From Sphingobacteriaceae bacterium GW460-11-11-14-LB5 (GTDB lineage Bacteria; Bacteroidota; Bacteroidia; Sphingobacteriales; Sphingobacteriaceae), in the NCBI GenBank assembly GCA_002151545.1, contig CP021237.1:4774001-4838000 (forward strand): DNA of 64,000 nucleotides. The letters are read 5' to 3'. The position numbers and the translations under genes are program-made. This document shows, piece by piece, positions 38,265 to 46,712 of this stretch. The notes beneath the pieces were generated by a model. The model was not told the origin of the DNA. It did not search any database and saw nothing but the letters and a program-made list of their open reading frames with translations. Position 1 is the stretch's first letter; each line of letters begins with the position of its first letter.

Positions 38265-39119
38265 TTATTGGGCAATTTCATATTTTATATTCTGTAAAAG
38301 AATATTTATGTCCAGTTTACTTTTTAAATCCTCGGCATCAGAAAGGATTCCTTCGTCTAACTCATCTTTCGTAAAATGTTGGTGCTCGTACTTAAACACT
38401 GTCCATTTTTGGTTTTCATATTCTAAAGCGGTTAAACTTTCTACCCAATCGCCGCTGTTCAGGTAAACCACTTTCCCGTCTTCGGTGGCAATTTCACGTT
38501 GTTCAGCCTGATGGATATGACCACAAACCACATAGTTATATCCCTTTTCAATCGCCAGTTCAGCTGCAGTTTGCTCAAAACTATTGATGAACTTAACGGC
38601 ATCCTTAAATTTAGCTTTGATTTTTTTCGAAAAGCTCATCTTTTCCCTGCCAAATGCGGTAAGTACCCAGTTTACAAAACTATTAATGAGGATCAGTGTA
38701 TCGTAACCAACCGCACCAAGTTTGGCCAGCCATTTAGAGTGCTGCATGGTTACATCGAAAACATCGCCATGAAAAAACCATGCTTTTTTACCGTCAAGTT
38801 CTAAGATCAATTTATTCTGGAGGTGGAAAGTCCCCATTTCCATGCCGTCGAATTTACGGAGCATCTCATCATGATTTCCGGTCAGGTAGTGAACCTGCAC
38901 CCCTTCTGATACGAATTTCATCAGTTTACGGATCACTTTCATGTGCGATTCGGGCCAATAACTTTTGCTAAACTGCCAGATATCGATGATATCGCCGTTT
39001 AAAATCAAAATTTTGGGCTTTATGCTCTTAAGGTATTTTAGCAATTCTTTGGCATGGCAACCATAGGTACCTAAATGTACATCGGAAATTACGACTACAT
39101 CGACAGTTCTTTTATCCAT
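38265..39119 (-). CDS. Metallophosphoesterase, LpxH-like
   Basis: A calcineurin-type phosphoesterase of 284 residues. All metal-ligand motifs are present: SDVHLG (D13, H15), NGDIIDIW (D43), TGNHDE, FHGDVFD and CGHIHQAE. LpxH cleaves UDP-2,3-diacylglucosamine to lipid X, and this gene is close to that family. Bacteroidota have several paralogues, however, so the substrate is not certain. It is followed by a glycosyltransferase gene and preceded by a 31-codon membrane ORF. Confidence 0.82.
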   Translation of the reverse strand: MDKRTVDVVVISDVHLGTYGCHAKELLKYLKSIKPKILILNGDIIDIWQFSKSYWPESHMKVIRKLMKFVSEGVQVHYLTGNHDEMLRKFDGMEMGTFHLQNKLILELDGKKAWFFHGDVFDVTMQHSKWLAKLGAVGYDTLILINSFVNWVLTAFGREKMSFSKKIKAKFKDAVKFINSFEQTAAELAIEKGYNYVVCGHIHQAEQREIATEDGKVVYLNSGDWVESLTALEYENQKWTVFKYEHQHFTKDELDEGILSDAEDLKSKLDINILLQNIKYEIAQ

Positions 39120-39190
39120 AAACGGGAAATTTAGGGGGGAAGGATTTTGTTACCGCCCGGTTAAAGCAGTTCAGAGATAAATTAGTTGGG

Positions 39191-39286
39191 TTACCACTCC
39201 TCTTCCTCATCGAGTTTTACCTCAAAGGGGCTAAAGAAATAAAGTACAACAATTAATAAGCATACGGCAAAGAATGATTCTAACAT
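39191..39286 (-). CDS. 31-residue single-pass membrane protein
   Basis: A short ORF with one predicted TM helix (FFAVCLLIVVLYFFSPF) and an acidic tail ending DEEEEW. It starts with ATG 18 nt after a perfect -7 box and lies 71 bp upstream of the phosphoesterase gene, on the same strand. Its compact layout and the well-placed promoter argue for a real gene. I know of no characterised homologue. A role as an accessory or regulatory peptide of the envelope is only a guess. Confidence 0.6.
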   Translation of the reverse strand: MLESFFAVCLLIVVLYFFSPFEVKLDEEEEW

Positions 39287-39304
39287 ATCATCTGATTTAC
39301 ATTA

Positions 39305-39333
39305 CAAAGGTAAGACTCTGTATATCAAACAAA
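39305..39333 (-). promoter_or_regulatory. Promoter of the 31-residue membrane protein gene
   Basis: On the minus strand TTTG (39330-39333), a 17-nt spacer and TACCTTTG (39305-39312) form a good Bacteroidota promoter. The predicted start site leaves a leader of only about 10-15 nt before the ATG at 39286. Confidence 0.65.
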
Positions 39334-39533
39334 TGTTACGACATTGTTAAATTATTATTCCATTTGATAAAGAATGTTAAAATGACATGTTAAGGCTTTT
39401 GGTTCAATAGTTCATTAGTCATTGGTTCATTAGTTCATTACTCACCGTCGCCATTGCAAAGATGGTCTGTAAAGTGGAATGCAATAACGCATTGGTGTCT
39501 GTCATGCAAGAAGTAAGTATATCTATTGTCAGT

Positions 39534-39597
39534 CTGAGCCTGTCGAAGACCTTTACTTGTCGAAAACAAAAAAACATTTGTCCTTCGACAGGCTCAG
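39534..39597. repeat. Inverted repeat, 15-bp arms
   Basis: CTGAGCCTGTCGAAG (39534-39548) and its exact complement CTTCGACAGGCTCAG (39583-39597) enclose 34 nt. The same motif family bounds the element at 36804-37213. The 666-bp stretch 39287-39952 holds no ORF apart from the leader of the short gene. Confidence 0.7.
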
Positions 39598-39603
39598 GAT
39601 GGC

Positions 39604-39852
39604 AATCGAGGTATGGAAATCGACTTTGGACTGGAGACTATTGACTAAGGACTCCTTAATAGATCCTGAAACAAGTTCAGGAGGACGATCGCAAGTGTGA
39701 ATGCTCAGAATCGCATGATGCGCAGTGAATTTATCTTAAAAGTCCTTCGACTCCGCTCAGGTTGACAAATCGAGGGATGGAAATCGACTTTGGACTGGAG
39801 ACTATTGACTAAGGGCTCCTTAATAGATCCTGAAACAAGTTCAGGAGGACGA
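39604..39852. repeat. Direct repeat, two copies of about 85 bp
   Basis: Copies at 39604-39688 and 39768-39852 are nearly identical, 164 bp apart. Each contains the small palindrome TCCTGAA/TTCAGGA with an ACAAG loop. A CCTTCGAC-type end lies in front of each copy, so the whole unit (about 110 bp) was duplicated. Confidence 0.75.
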
Positions 39853-39897
39853 GTCCGAGGGAATATTCTGTATTTCCTTGGCAAAAATACACAGGCA

Positions 39898-39931
39898 ACA
39901 AAAAACCCCGCAAGATCAAAATCCGCGGGGT
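39898..39931 (-). terminator. Rho-independent terminator of the YfhO gene
   Basis: On the minus strand a CCCCGC/GCGGGG stem (39925-39930 with 39906-39911), extended by one A-T pair, is followed by TTTTTT. It lies 22 bp after the YfhO stop codon. Confidence 0.85.
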
Positions 39932-39952
39932 GTAAATCTATTTGAGAAATTA

Positions 39953-42448
39953 CTAAGCTTTAACGGCTTTCTTTTTCTTCTTTTCTTCTGAGTAAAACCC
40001 AAAACCTAATCCGGCCAGTAACAAAATCGATCCTGCCAAAGAGATTTTCTCTCCGGTGTAATACGATGTCGGGTGGAAAATAAACTCAAGTTTATGGTTA
40101 CCTGCTTCTAATTGCGCTGCACGTAAAACATAATCTGCCCTGAAATAAGGCTTTTCAACACCGTCGATGTACATTTTCCAGCCTTTATCATAATAAATCT
40201 CTGAAAACACCGCAATTACATCCTTAGCGGTTGAGTATTCGTAAGTTAAATGATCAGGGTTATAGTTGGTTAATTTAATAAAACCTTCCTGACCAGTTCC
40301 TAAACGTTTGGTATCGATCGAGCTTTTGAAACTTTCGTCAACAATCGCTTCCTTCTTAGCATCAAAACTGCTAATGGCCTTCATTTCTTCATCAGCGTTT
40401 TTAGCAAACTGCACACTTTGTACAAACCAGGCATTACCCGCAGCCGTTGCATTACGCTGCATTTTATACGATCCGTTTTGGGGATCCTGCGTAATGATAT
40501 ACTTCGTATTCAACATATCCAGCACATCCTGGTTAATGCTTTTGGTTAACTGGTTATCAACCAACTCCTGAAAACGCTTTAATCTTGCTGAGTGGAAACC
40601 ACCAACTGTTTTATGGAAATAAGAAGTTTCTGCGCTTTTAAACGGATCGCCCAACGACATATCGAAAACCCTGAAATTTGGATCTTTATCGGCTGAGATA
40701 AAATTATCTACGTCTCTTGGCTGATAATGATTATCTAAATCAGATTTACTTACAAAATTCTGGTTGTTTAAATAACGGCGGTCTACCTGCCACAAATCAA
40801 TTAAAACAAATAATGCCAATAAACCAAAAGCCAATTGCATGTTCAATTTTTTGGTAATGAAAGCCCAGGTAATTCCAAAACCAATAGCAACGAACAATAA
40901 AGAACGTAAAGCATCAGCACGTGCTAAAGCCACACGGTCAGCAACTATGCCGTTCAAAATCTCCATTGCAGCGCCTCTGTTATTTTGTAATGCCTGTGTT
41001 AATGCCTCTAATAGTTGTGGTTGGTTAGCCTGTGTGAAACTAAAGAAAGCAGTAGGAATAGCTGCAATAATTAAGGCAAATCCACCGGTTATACCAGCTG
41101 ACCATGTTAAACGTTGAACCAAATATTTTTGATCATATTTACCTTCCTGTGCTTCCTTAACAGCTAATATTGCCAGTAATGGCACTAACAAGCCAACTAC
41201 GGCCAAAATGGATTCTACTGCTCTAAATTTATTGTAGCCTGGTAAGTAATCGAAGAATATATCTGAAATAAATGGCAGATTACTTCCGAAAGAAAGGAAC
41301 AACAACAAAATACTCGATCCTAAAATCCACCATTTCCAACGATGTTGTACAATAAACAATCCGAAAACAAATAGGAAGCAGATAATTGCACCGAAGTAAT
41401 AAGGGCCTGCAGTACCTGGCTTTTTACCCCAGTATTGGTTAGCGCCAAGATTCTGTGCAACATAACCAATTGCTTGCCTTGGATCTACACCAGAAAGATT
41501 TTTTTCAACTGCTTTATAGGTATTGCTTTCAGGTTTAATAATTTCGTCGATACTACTTGCTCCTCCATAAATATTTGGAATCAAGAAAGAGAAACTCTCT
41601 CCAACCCCCTGACTCCATTGATAAGCATATTCTTTATCCAAACCATTTGCAGGTTCAGCTTTATCGGTAGTTAAATTAGATTTTCCTCGAATGGTTTCTT
41701 TGCCATACTCGTAGGTTGTCCATAGGGTACCTGCATTTACCAGAACTGATAGAAAAATACCTGCAACAATATAAGCGACAGACTTACCAAATGCTGGAAG
41801 CTGTTTTGCTTTAAAGGCATGATAAAGTTCTATACAGCCTAGAATAAACAACGCTATAAATAAATAATAGGTCATTTGGATGTGGTTAGAGCGGATTTCT
41901 AAAGCCATAAACAGTGCAAGTAAACTTCCACCAACCAAATACCGGCCCCTTAAGATGAGAATAATAGCGGCTAAAATAGGAGCAAAAAAGCCAATTGCTA
42001 ATGCCTTATTGCTATGCCCAGCTGCAATAATGATAAAATTATAAGAGGTAAATGCAAATGCAATTGCCCCCGCAGCAGCAAGCCAAGGGTTTATTTTTAA
42101 CACACAAAATAATAGGTAAGCGCCTAAAAGGTATAATAAAACTGTTCCAACAGGATCAGGGAATATGCCCTTAATTACATCGATGCCGTATGTTGTGATA
42201 TTAAGGGGGTACTGTACCCAAATCTGATAAGCTGGCATACCGCCGAACATTTGATTGGTCCAAAGCGGGCCCTTACCATCTTTTGCCTTAATATCCATAA
42301 TTTCTTTTTGCATGGCCTTAGCCTGCAAAACATCGCCCTGTTGTGGTGCTTTACCCTGCAAAACAGGACTGAAGTAGGCAAAAGTAATGACTACAAAAAA
42401 TGCAATAATGGCTAAGTGAATGCCATTTTTATTAAACCAGTTATTCAT
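39953..42448 (-). CDS. YfhO family membrane protein
   Basis: A large polytopic membrane protein of 831 residues with about twelve TM helices, a soluble C-terminal region and a final TM before a lysine-rich tail (EEKKKKKAV). YfhO in Bacillus is a GT-C-like protein needed for glycosylation of lipoteichoic acid. Relatives in Bacteroidota are uncharacterised. The conserved N-terminal region FAYFSPVLQGKAPQQGD followed by WTNQMFGGMPAYQ is clear. It is a single gene with its own terminator. Confidence 0.85.
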   Translation of the reverse strand: MNNWFNKNGIHLAIIAFFVVITFAYFSPVLQGKAPQQGDVLQAKAMQKEIMDIKAKDGKGPLWTNQMFGGMPAYQIWVQYPLNITTYGIDVIKGIFPDPVGTVLLYLLGAYLLFCVLKINPWLAAAGAIAFAFTSYNFIIIAAGHSNKALAIGFFAPILAAIILILRGRYLVGGSLLALFMALEIRSNHIQMTYYLFIALFILGCIELYHAFKAKQLPAFGKSVAYIVAGIFLSVLVNAGTLWTTYEYGKETIRGKSNLTTDKAEPANGLDKEYAYQWSQGVGESFSFLIPNIYGGASSIDEIIKPESNTYKAVEKNLSGVDPRQAIGYVAQNLGANQYWGKKPGTAGPYYFGAIICFLFVFGLFIVQHRWKWWILGSSILLLFLSFGSNLPFISDIFFDYLPGYNKFRAVESILAVVGLLVPLLAILAVKEAQEGKYDQKYLVQRLTWSAGITGGFALIIAAIPTAFFSFTQANQPQLLEALTQALQNNRGAAMEILNGIVADRVALARADALRSLLFVAIGFGITWAFITKKLNMQLAFGLLALFVLIDLWQVDRRYLNNQNFVSKSDLDNHYQPRDVDNFISADKDPNFRVFDMSLGDPFKSAETSYFHKTVGGFHSARLKRFQELVDNQLTKSINQDVLDMLNTKYIITQDPQNGSYKMQRNATAAGNAWFVQSVQFAKNADEEMKAISSFDAKKEAIVDESFKSSIDTKRLGTGQEGFIKLTNYNPDHLTYEYSTAKDVIAVFSEIYYDKGWKMYIDGVEKPYFRADYVLRAAQLEAGNHKLEFIFHPTSYYTGEKISLAGSILLLAGLGFGFYSEEKKKKKAVKA

Positions 42449-42476
42449 TAAGGTTTGTTTAAGTTTAAACGAACGT

Positions 42477-42484
42477 CAAAAATA
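42477..42484 (-). promoter_or_regulatory. Putative -7 box for the YfhO gene
   Basis: TATTTTTG on the minus strand matches TAnnTTTG. It lies 29 bp before the start codon; no clear -33 box. Confidence 0.4.
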
Positions 42485-42538
42485 AAAAAATGGGCGGTAT
42501 AAAAAAGTAATAAATTAAATGCATGCTGAATAAAAAAT

Positions 42539-42546
42539 TAGATTTG
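42539..42546 (+). promoter_or_regulatory. Putative -7 box for the alginate-lyase-like gene
   Basis: TAGATTTG matches TAnnTTTG exactly and lies 31 bp before the start codon at 42578. The -33 region is weak. This box and that of the divergent YfhO gene lie within the same 129-bp gap. Confidence 0.45.
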
Positions 42547-42577
42547 TAACCAGGAATAAAAATTCAACCTATTTATT

Positions 42578-43663
42578 ATGAGAAAGTTTGTCGTTACAAT
42601 CGCTCTTGCATTATTATCTTTTTCTTCGTTTTCGCAAATTGTAAGTTTGAATACCAATGAAATTAAAAAGCTGAAAAGGCAGCTCAAAAATGATGGGGAA
42701 ACCAAAAAACTATACTCAGGCTTTGAAAAATCAGCATTAAATTATCTAAACGAAAACCCCAACCCAATTGATACCATCAGAACTGAAGGATTATTAAAAG
42801 GAAATCCAAAAAAGGAAAAAACCAGATTAGCCCTGGCTGACATGAACAAAATGTTTGCATTGGCCTTACAATACCGGATAACGGAAGATCAAAAATATTT
42901 AAACAAATGTGTAGAATTTCTGAGTGCATGGGCGAAAATCAATAAACCCAATGGCGATCCTATTGACGATACCAATCTCGATAAAGCCATTGAAGCTTAC
43001 GACCTGATTAAAAAAGATATCCCAGCAGCTGATAAAAAACAGATTGAACAATGGCTTACTGAAACGGCTTTAGCAGAAATTAACAGCAAACGCATGAAAG
43101 CGGGGAGAGCTACTGCCATTAATAACTGGAACGCTCACCGTCTAAAAGAGGTTGGCGAAATTGGTTACACCTTAAACAATCAGCATTTTATTAAATGGAC
43201 CATCGACAATCTGAAAAGCCACATCAATATCAATTTATATCCTGATGGAACAAGTTTGGATTTTAAAGAGCGCGATGCCATGCATTACCACATTTACGAC
43301 CTGGAACCAATGCTGAAACTGGCCATCATGATTGATCGGGCGAAGGGCACCAACTTTTATACCTATGAGTCGCCTAAAGGATCATCGATCAAAAAATCGG
43401 TAGAATGGATGATCCCATACATCAATGGCGAAAAACAGCATGAAGAATATGTAAATACGACTGTTAAATTCGACCGCGACCGGGCAAAGAATAATGAACC
43501 TGGATTTGCACCGGGAACGATGTTTAAACCAGATTTGGCTTTACCTGTATTAAAACTATCTGTCTATTTCGATAGGGCACAGGCTGAGCTGTTAAAAAAA
43601 GTAAATAACAATGAAACCAATTGGCAAATGCTGCTGGATAAAATACAACGAGAAAGCCAATAA
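42578..43663 (+). CDS. Alginate lyase family protein (PL5-like fold)
   Basis: A secreted 361-residue protein with signal peptide MRKFVVTIALALLSFSSFSQ. The (alpha/alpha) barrel domain matches the alginate lyase family. The active-site-type stretch INNWNAHR lies at 181-188 and DFKERDAMHYHIYDLEPM carries further conserved His/Tyr. Related proteins cleave alginate or other uronic-acid polymers. The substrate here is not certain, and there is no PUL (SusC/SusD) nearby. It could trim a uronate-containing polymer made by the cell. Confidence 0.8.
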   Translation: MRKFVVTIALALLSFSSFSQIVSLNTNEIKKLKRQLKNDGETKKLYSGFEKSALNYLNENPNPIDTIRTEGLLKGNPKKEKTRLALADMNKMFALALQYRITEDQKYLNKCVEFLSAWAKINKPNGDPIDDTNLDKAIEAYDLIKKDIPAADKKQIEQWLTETALAEINSKRMKAGRATAINNWNAHRLKEVGEIGYTLNNQHFIKWTIDNLKSHININLYPDGTSLDFKERDAMHYHIYDLEPMLKLAIMIDRAKGTNFYTYESPKGSSIKKSVEWMIPYINGEKQHEEYVNTTVKFDRDRAKNNEPGFAPGTMFKPDLALPVLKLSVYFDRAQAELLKKVNNNETNWQMLLDKIQRESQ

Positions 43664-43691
43664 ATCCCAACAAATAAACTTTCAATAATTC

Positions 43692-43720
43692 TTGAAAGTT
43701 TGAAAATAAATTTATCTTTG
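43692..43720 (+). promoter_or_regulatory. Promoter of the GbsR-type regulator gene
   Basis: TTG (43692-43694), an 18-nt spacer and TATCTTTG (43713-43720) fit the Bacteroidota consensus. The -7 box ends only 3 nt before the ATG at 43724, so the transcript should be leaderless or nearly so. A TTG at 43700 would put the start inside the promoter, so I rejected it. Confidence 0.6.
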
Positions 43721-43723
43721 TGT

Positions 43724-44233
43724 ATGGAATTAGCAGCAGCGAAATTAAAATTTATAGAAGCATGGGGTAAATTAGGCTCTGAATGGGGAATTAACCGCAC
43801 CATGGCCCAGGTACATGCATTATTGCTAATTTCTCCCGAAGCGCTTACCACCGAAGAAATCATGGAAGCGCTCAGTATTTCAAGAGGAAACGCCAACATG
43901 ACCCTCCGCGACTTAATCGGATGGGGCTTAATTGAAAAACAACACAAAGCCGGCGAACGAAAAGAATACTTTTTTGCAGATAAAGATGTTTGGAATATTT
44001 CCCGTCAGGTAGCCAAAGAGCGTAAAAAAAGAGAGCTAGAACCGGTTTTAAAAGTTTTAAATGAGCTGTCAACGGTAGTGGGCGATGAAAAGGACCCCGC
44101 GTTTAAAACCTTCAAAAAATCAGTAAACGATATAAATAAACTGGCCGTCAATGTAGATAAAACCTTGGAAACGATGCTTAAAGCAGAAGAGAGCTGGTTC
44201 TGGGGCTCGGTATTGAAGGTGTTCAAGCCATAA
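43724..44233 (+). CDS. GbsR/MarR-type transcriptional regulator
   Basis: A winged-helix regulator of 169 residues. The helix-turn-helix covers about residues 35-75 (LTTEEIMEALSISRGNANMTLRDLIGWG), preceded by the family stretch WGINRTMAQVHALLLI. Bacillus GbsR represses glycine betaine synthesis; Bacteroidota members have unknown targets. The ATG at 43724 starts MELAAAKLKF. It follows the alginate-lyase-like gene by 60 bp with its own promoter. Its stop directly abuts the stop of the convergent gene. Confidence 0.85.
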   Translation: MELAAAKLKFIEAWGKLGSEWGINRTMAQVHALLLISPEALTTEEIMEALSISRGNANMTLRDLIGWGLIEKQHKAGERKEYFFADKDVWNISRQVAKERKKRELEPVLKVLNELSTVVGDEKDPAFKTFKKSVNDINKLAVNVDKTLETMLKAEESWFWGSVLKVFKP

Positions 44234-44683
44234 CTATTTATGCCTTGCACTATCATTAAATTGCCAAAGCACATTAATAATTTTCCAGGTGCCATTTAAT
44301 TTAACCAGGTGCATATAATCGATCCATTCATCTGCAATTAATTTAACTGAAGCTGTTTTCTCTGAGATATCAAGCATTTTAACTTCTTTTTTAGGAACAG
44401 CGGGGAACTTGTCTTTTTTGCGGTTGTAGTTTTCGGCTAAGATAACCATCGATTCTGCAGAGGTTTCACGAACATAATCTTTATTGGTTTCCTTGTCTGT
44501 CCAAAATGTTCTTTTAACAAGCCTCGGATGCAAAGCCTGCTCCATTTGTTTAGGATTTGGGTTATGTTGCGATTCTATGTAATCAAGAGCAGCACGTTTG
44601 ATTGCTAAACTATCCTGTTTGGTCTGGCTAAAGCATTTCTTACTGATGATCCATAAGGAGATAAAAACAATAAAATATTTCAT
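44234..44683 (-). CDS. Exported NTF2-like protein (putative lumazine-binding family)
   Basis: A 149-residue protein with a signal peptide (FIVFISLWIISKKCFSQ) and a cone-shaped NTF2-like fold. The stretches QALHPRLVKRTFW, VKLIADEWIDYMHLVKLNGTWKIINVLW and the single short helix near the start match PF12893-like proteins. These act in diverse roles and often have no known ligand. It is convergent with the regulator gene, with no intergenic base between the two stop codons. Function unknown. Confidence 0.7.
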   Translation of the reverse strand: MKYFIVFISLWIISKKCFSQTKQDSLAIKRAALDYIESQHNPNPKQMEQALHPRLVKRTFWTDKETNKDYVRETSAESMVILAENYNRKKDKFPAVPKKEVKMLDISEKTASVKLIADEWIDYMHLVKLNGTWKIINVLWQFNDSARHK

Positions 44684-44752
44684 AACTGAGCGTGTATATC
44701 TGGTTTTCGAGTTGAGGCATTAAACTTAGACTATATATTTTGAATTTTAAAC

Positions 44753-44779
44753 AAAAAACCCTGAAACAAGTTCAGGGTT
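44753..44779 (-). terminator. Rho-independent terminator of the DUF4834 gene
   Basis: On the minus strand AACCCTGAA/TTCAGGGTT (9-bp perfect stem, 5-nt loop) is followed by TTTTTT. It lies a few bases after the stop at 44784. The plus strand is also T-rich after the stem. Confidence 0.85.
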
Positions 44780-44783
44780 CTTT

Positions 44784-45032
44784 TTATTTCACTTCTTCGT
44801 AATCTACGAAGTCGCCGAGTTTATCTGTTTTACTTTGATCAGGCTTTGGAGGCATATAATCTATCGAAATAGAGCCTTCAGGTTTTGATCTTCTTTGTTG
44901 TTGCTGCCCTGTTGCCTGACTTTGCATTTTGCTGGCCAGGTTATTAAACAGCATTGGCAGAATTAACCTAATCAACATTCTGATCAGCCAAAGTACCAAT
45001 ATTGCGATGAAAATGAATTTTACTAATGCCAT
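44784..45032 (-). CDS. DUF4834 small membrane protein
   Basis: An 82-residue protein with one N-terminal TM segment (FIFIAILVLWLIRMLIRLI) and a glutamine- and lysine-rich tail. It matches the Bacteroidota family DUF4834, with the C-terminal motif KLGDFVDYEEVK. Function is unknown. A good promoter (45115-45143) and a strong terminator make it a single-gene transcription unit. Confidence 0.8.
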   Translation of the reverse strand: MALVKFIFIAILVLWLIRMLIRLILPMLFNNLASKMQSQATGQQQQRRSKPEGSISIDYMPPKPDQSKTDKLGDFVDYEEVK

Positions 45033-45114
45033 TCTTTAAATTACTGTTGTTACAAATATAGACGTCATAAAATTTATTTTGTTACTTATTTAGCCTTTAA
45101 TTGCATTTTGATTA

Positions 45115-45143
45115 CAAATATAATACGCAAATAAGCCTGCAAA
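45115..45143 (-). promoter_or_regulatory. Promoter of the DUF4834 gene
   Basis: TTTG (45140-45143), 17 nt, and TATATTTG (45115-45122) on the minus strand fit the consensus. A second identical -7 box lies at 45053-45060 without a -33 box. Confidence 0.5.
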
Positions 45144-45162
45144 GGTTTTAATAACCTCCCAT

Positions 45163-45360
45163 TTAATCTTCAATAATTTCAGCTACACGGCCTACCTGAC
45201 CATCTTCGAGCCTCACTTTTATCCCTCTGGAGTGAAATGCGGATGAAGTAAGCAGATCTTTCACTACACCATAGGTGATGTTTCCCGATCGCTGATCTTT
45301 CTTCAAAATAATCCCGACTTCTAATCCTGGATAAATGTCTTTTCTGTTTTGCCCGTCCAT
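45163..45360 (-). CDS. YwbE family protein
   Basis: A 65-residue protein beginning MDGQNRKDIYPGLEVGIILK with the stretch GVVKDLLTSSAFHSRGIKV, which matches the YwbE (DUF2196) family. It is predicted to fold as a small beta-barrel, and its function is unknown. It is cytoplasmic and lies 55 bp downstream of the DUF3472 gene on the same strand. Confidence 0.85.
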   Translation of the reverse strand: MDGQNRKDIYPGLEVGIILKKDQRSGNITYGVVKDLLTSSAFHSRGIKVRLEDGQVGRVAEIIED

Positions 45361-45415
45361 TCTGCTGTAATATGATAATAATTAAAGCTTCAAAATTCCA
45401 TAATTATTTTCAGTG

Positions 45416-46708
45416 TTAAGGTAATTTACTGAAATCTATTTCAGGTTTTTTACCGGCAGTGCTTCTGGTAAAGATTTTTCTTGGTGTGGTATAGTTGTTA
45501 AAAAAGCCACTGTTCTTCAAATAGAAGGCGCCTTTATCTAACCCACCCTGATAATCCATCCGGTATCCTTTTGCTCCAGTGTTGTCAGTCGTAAAGCGGG
45601 CAGATTTTAATTCAGTCCAGGTTCCTTTATCATCGCAGATCCATTGGTTATCAAACAAAACTTTACGCGACAGGTCGCCCTGTACAGGTGAGAAGTTTTC
45701 TAAAAAGGAATGGAAACGTTTTAAATAAGTTTTAGTTTGTGGCCTGGTAAAACTGGCTATTAATTGCCATTTGTTGGTTTCGGGTGCGAAGAAATAAGCG
45801 GTATAAGTGGTTAGGCTATCTTTTCCGGGTACGCCATGCAATAAAAATTTATAGGTGTTTCCTGCTTTCCACATATAATTCAGGTAGCTCTGTCCTCCAG
45901 CGCCTTCATTCCCAAATTCTCCTGTGTGTACACCTTCGCCTTTCTTTAGCATTCTAATCTTATGTGATTCGGGAATACTTTTAGGGTCATCAGTACTGAA
46001 AGGGCTCCATACCGAAAACAAGATGTGTCGTTCTGTAGGGCTATTTACCTGCATACCGAAATAACCCTCGCCAAATCCATTTGCCATAAAGTAAGAACCT
46101 AAAATATCTTCTCCTTTTGGTACGGTTACCTCATTGTAATACCACTCTGCATTTACATTTTCTGGTTGCTGATAGTTCAGGTGAACCGATGGCCCACGTC
46201 TGCCCCAATGAAAAAAGTTGCCTTCATTGTTTTTAACGTAAGCGGTTTTGCCTTCAATAGCTGTACCGCCGATGGATAAAGTCTGTATCGAGGGAAATTT
46301 GCCGGCACTTTTGCTTATTCCTTTAATGGTTAAGGCTACGTAACCTGTGTCTTTAATGCTCCATTCGCCAATCTTACCGTCAAATGGCTTGGTTTCATCA
46401 AAATTTACCTTTTTGGCTTGGTTGTTAATGGCAAATTCCACCACCGATTGCCCATCTAAAACAGGTTTGTCGCTTAGCGATACCGTTACTGTACCAGGCT
46501 TGGAAACCCTAAAATAAGCTGTAAAATATTCTTTCGGATTAGACCAGTTAACAATTCCTCTGTTAGAAAGGGTTCTTTCAGCATCTTCATGTAAGGAACT
46601 GTAAGCATTGCCTGCAAGTGGGAGGGATATTGTTGTCGCATTTTGGGCATAACTTTTAAGTCCCAGGGCGCCGAGTACGATCAGCGTGACTAGTTTTAGA
46701 GATTTCAT
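45416..46708 (-). CDS. DUF3472 domain secreted protein
   Basis: About 430 residues with a signal peptide (LVTLIVLGALGLKSYAQ). An N-terminal DUF5077-like beta-sandwich (residues about 20-130) is followed by DUF3472 (FHWGRRGPSVHLNYQQP, SPFSTDDPKSIPE, GEGVHTGEFGNEGAGGQSY). Such proteins are found beside polysaccharide-degrading enzymes and may bind carbohydrate. The start at 46708 gives the correct signal peptide; 46741 is the longer alternative. A large inverted repeat lies just upstream. Confidence 0.82.
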   Translation of the reverse strand: MKSLKLVTLIVLGALGLKSYAQNATTISLPLAGNAYSSLHEDAERTLSNRGIVNWSNPKEYFTAYFRVSKPGTVTVSLSDKPVLDGQSVVEFAINNQAKKVNFDETKPFDGKIGEWSIKDTGYVALTIKGISKSAGKFPSIQTLSIGGTAIEGKTAYVKNNEGNFFHWGRRGPSVHLNYQQPENVNAEWYYNEVTVPKGEDILGSYFMANGFGEGYFGMQVNSPTERHILFSVWSPFSTDDPKSIPESHKIRMLKKGEGVHTGEFGNEGAGGQSYLNYMWKAGNTYKFLLHGVPGKDSLTTYTAYFFAPETNKWQLIASFTRPQTKTYLKRFHSFLENFSPVQGDLSRKVLFDNQWICDDKGTWTELKSARFTTDNTGAKGYRMDYQGGLDKGAFYLKNSGFFNNYTTPRKIFTRSTAGKKPEIDFSKLP

Positions 46709-46712
46709 TTGA

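Noticed and set aside
42578-44233. The alginate-lyase-like gene and the GbsR-type regulator read as a polysaccharide utilisation locus
   Set aside because: There is no SusC/SusD pair, no sulfatase and no other lyase nearby, and each gene seems to have its own promoter.
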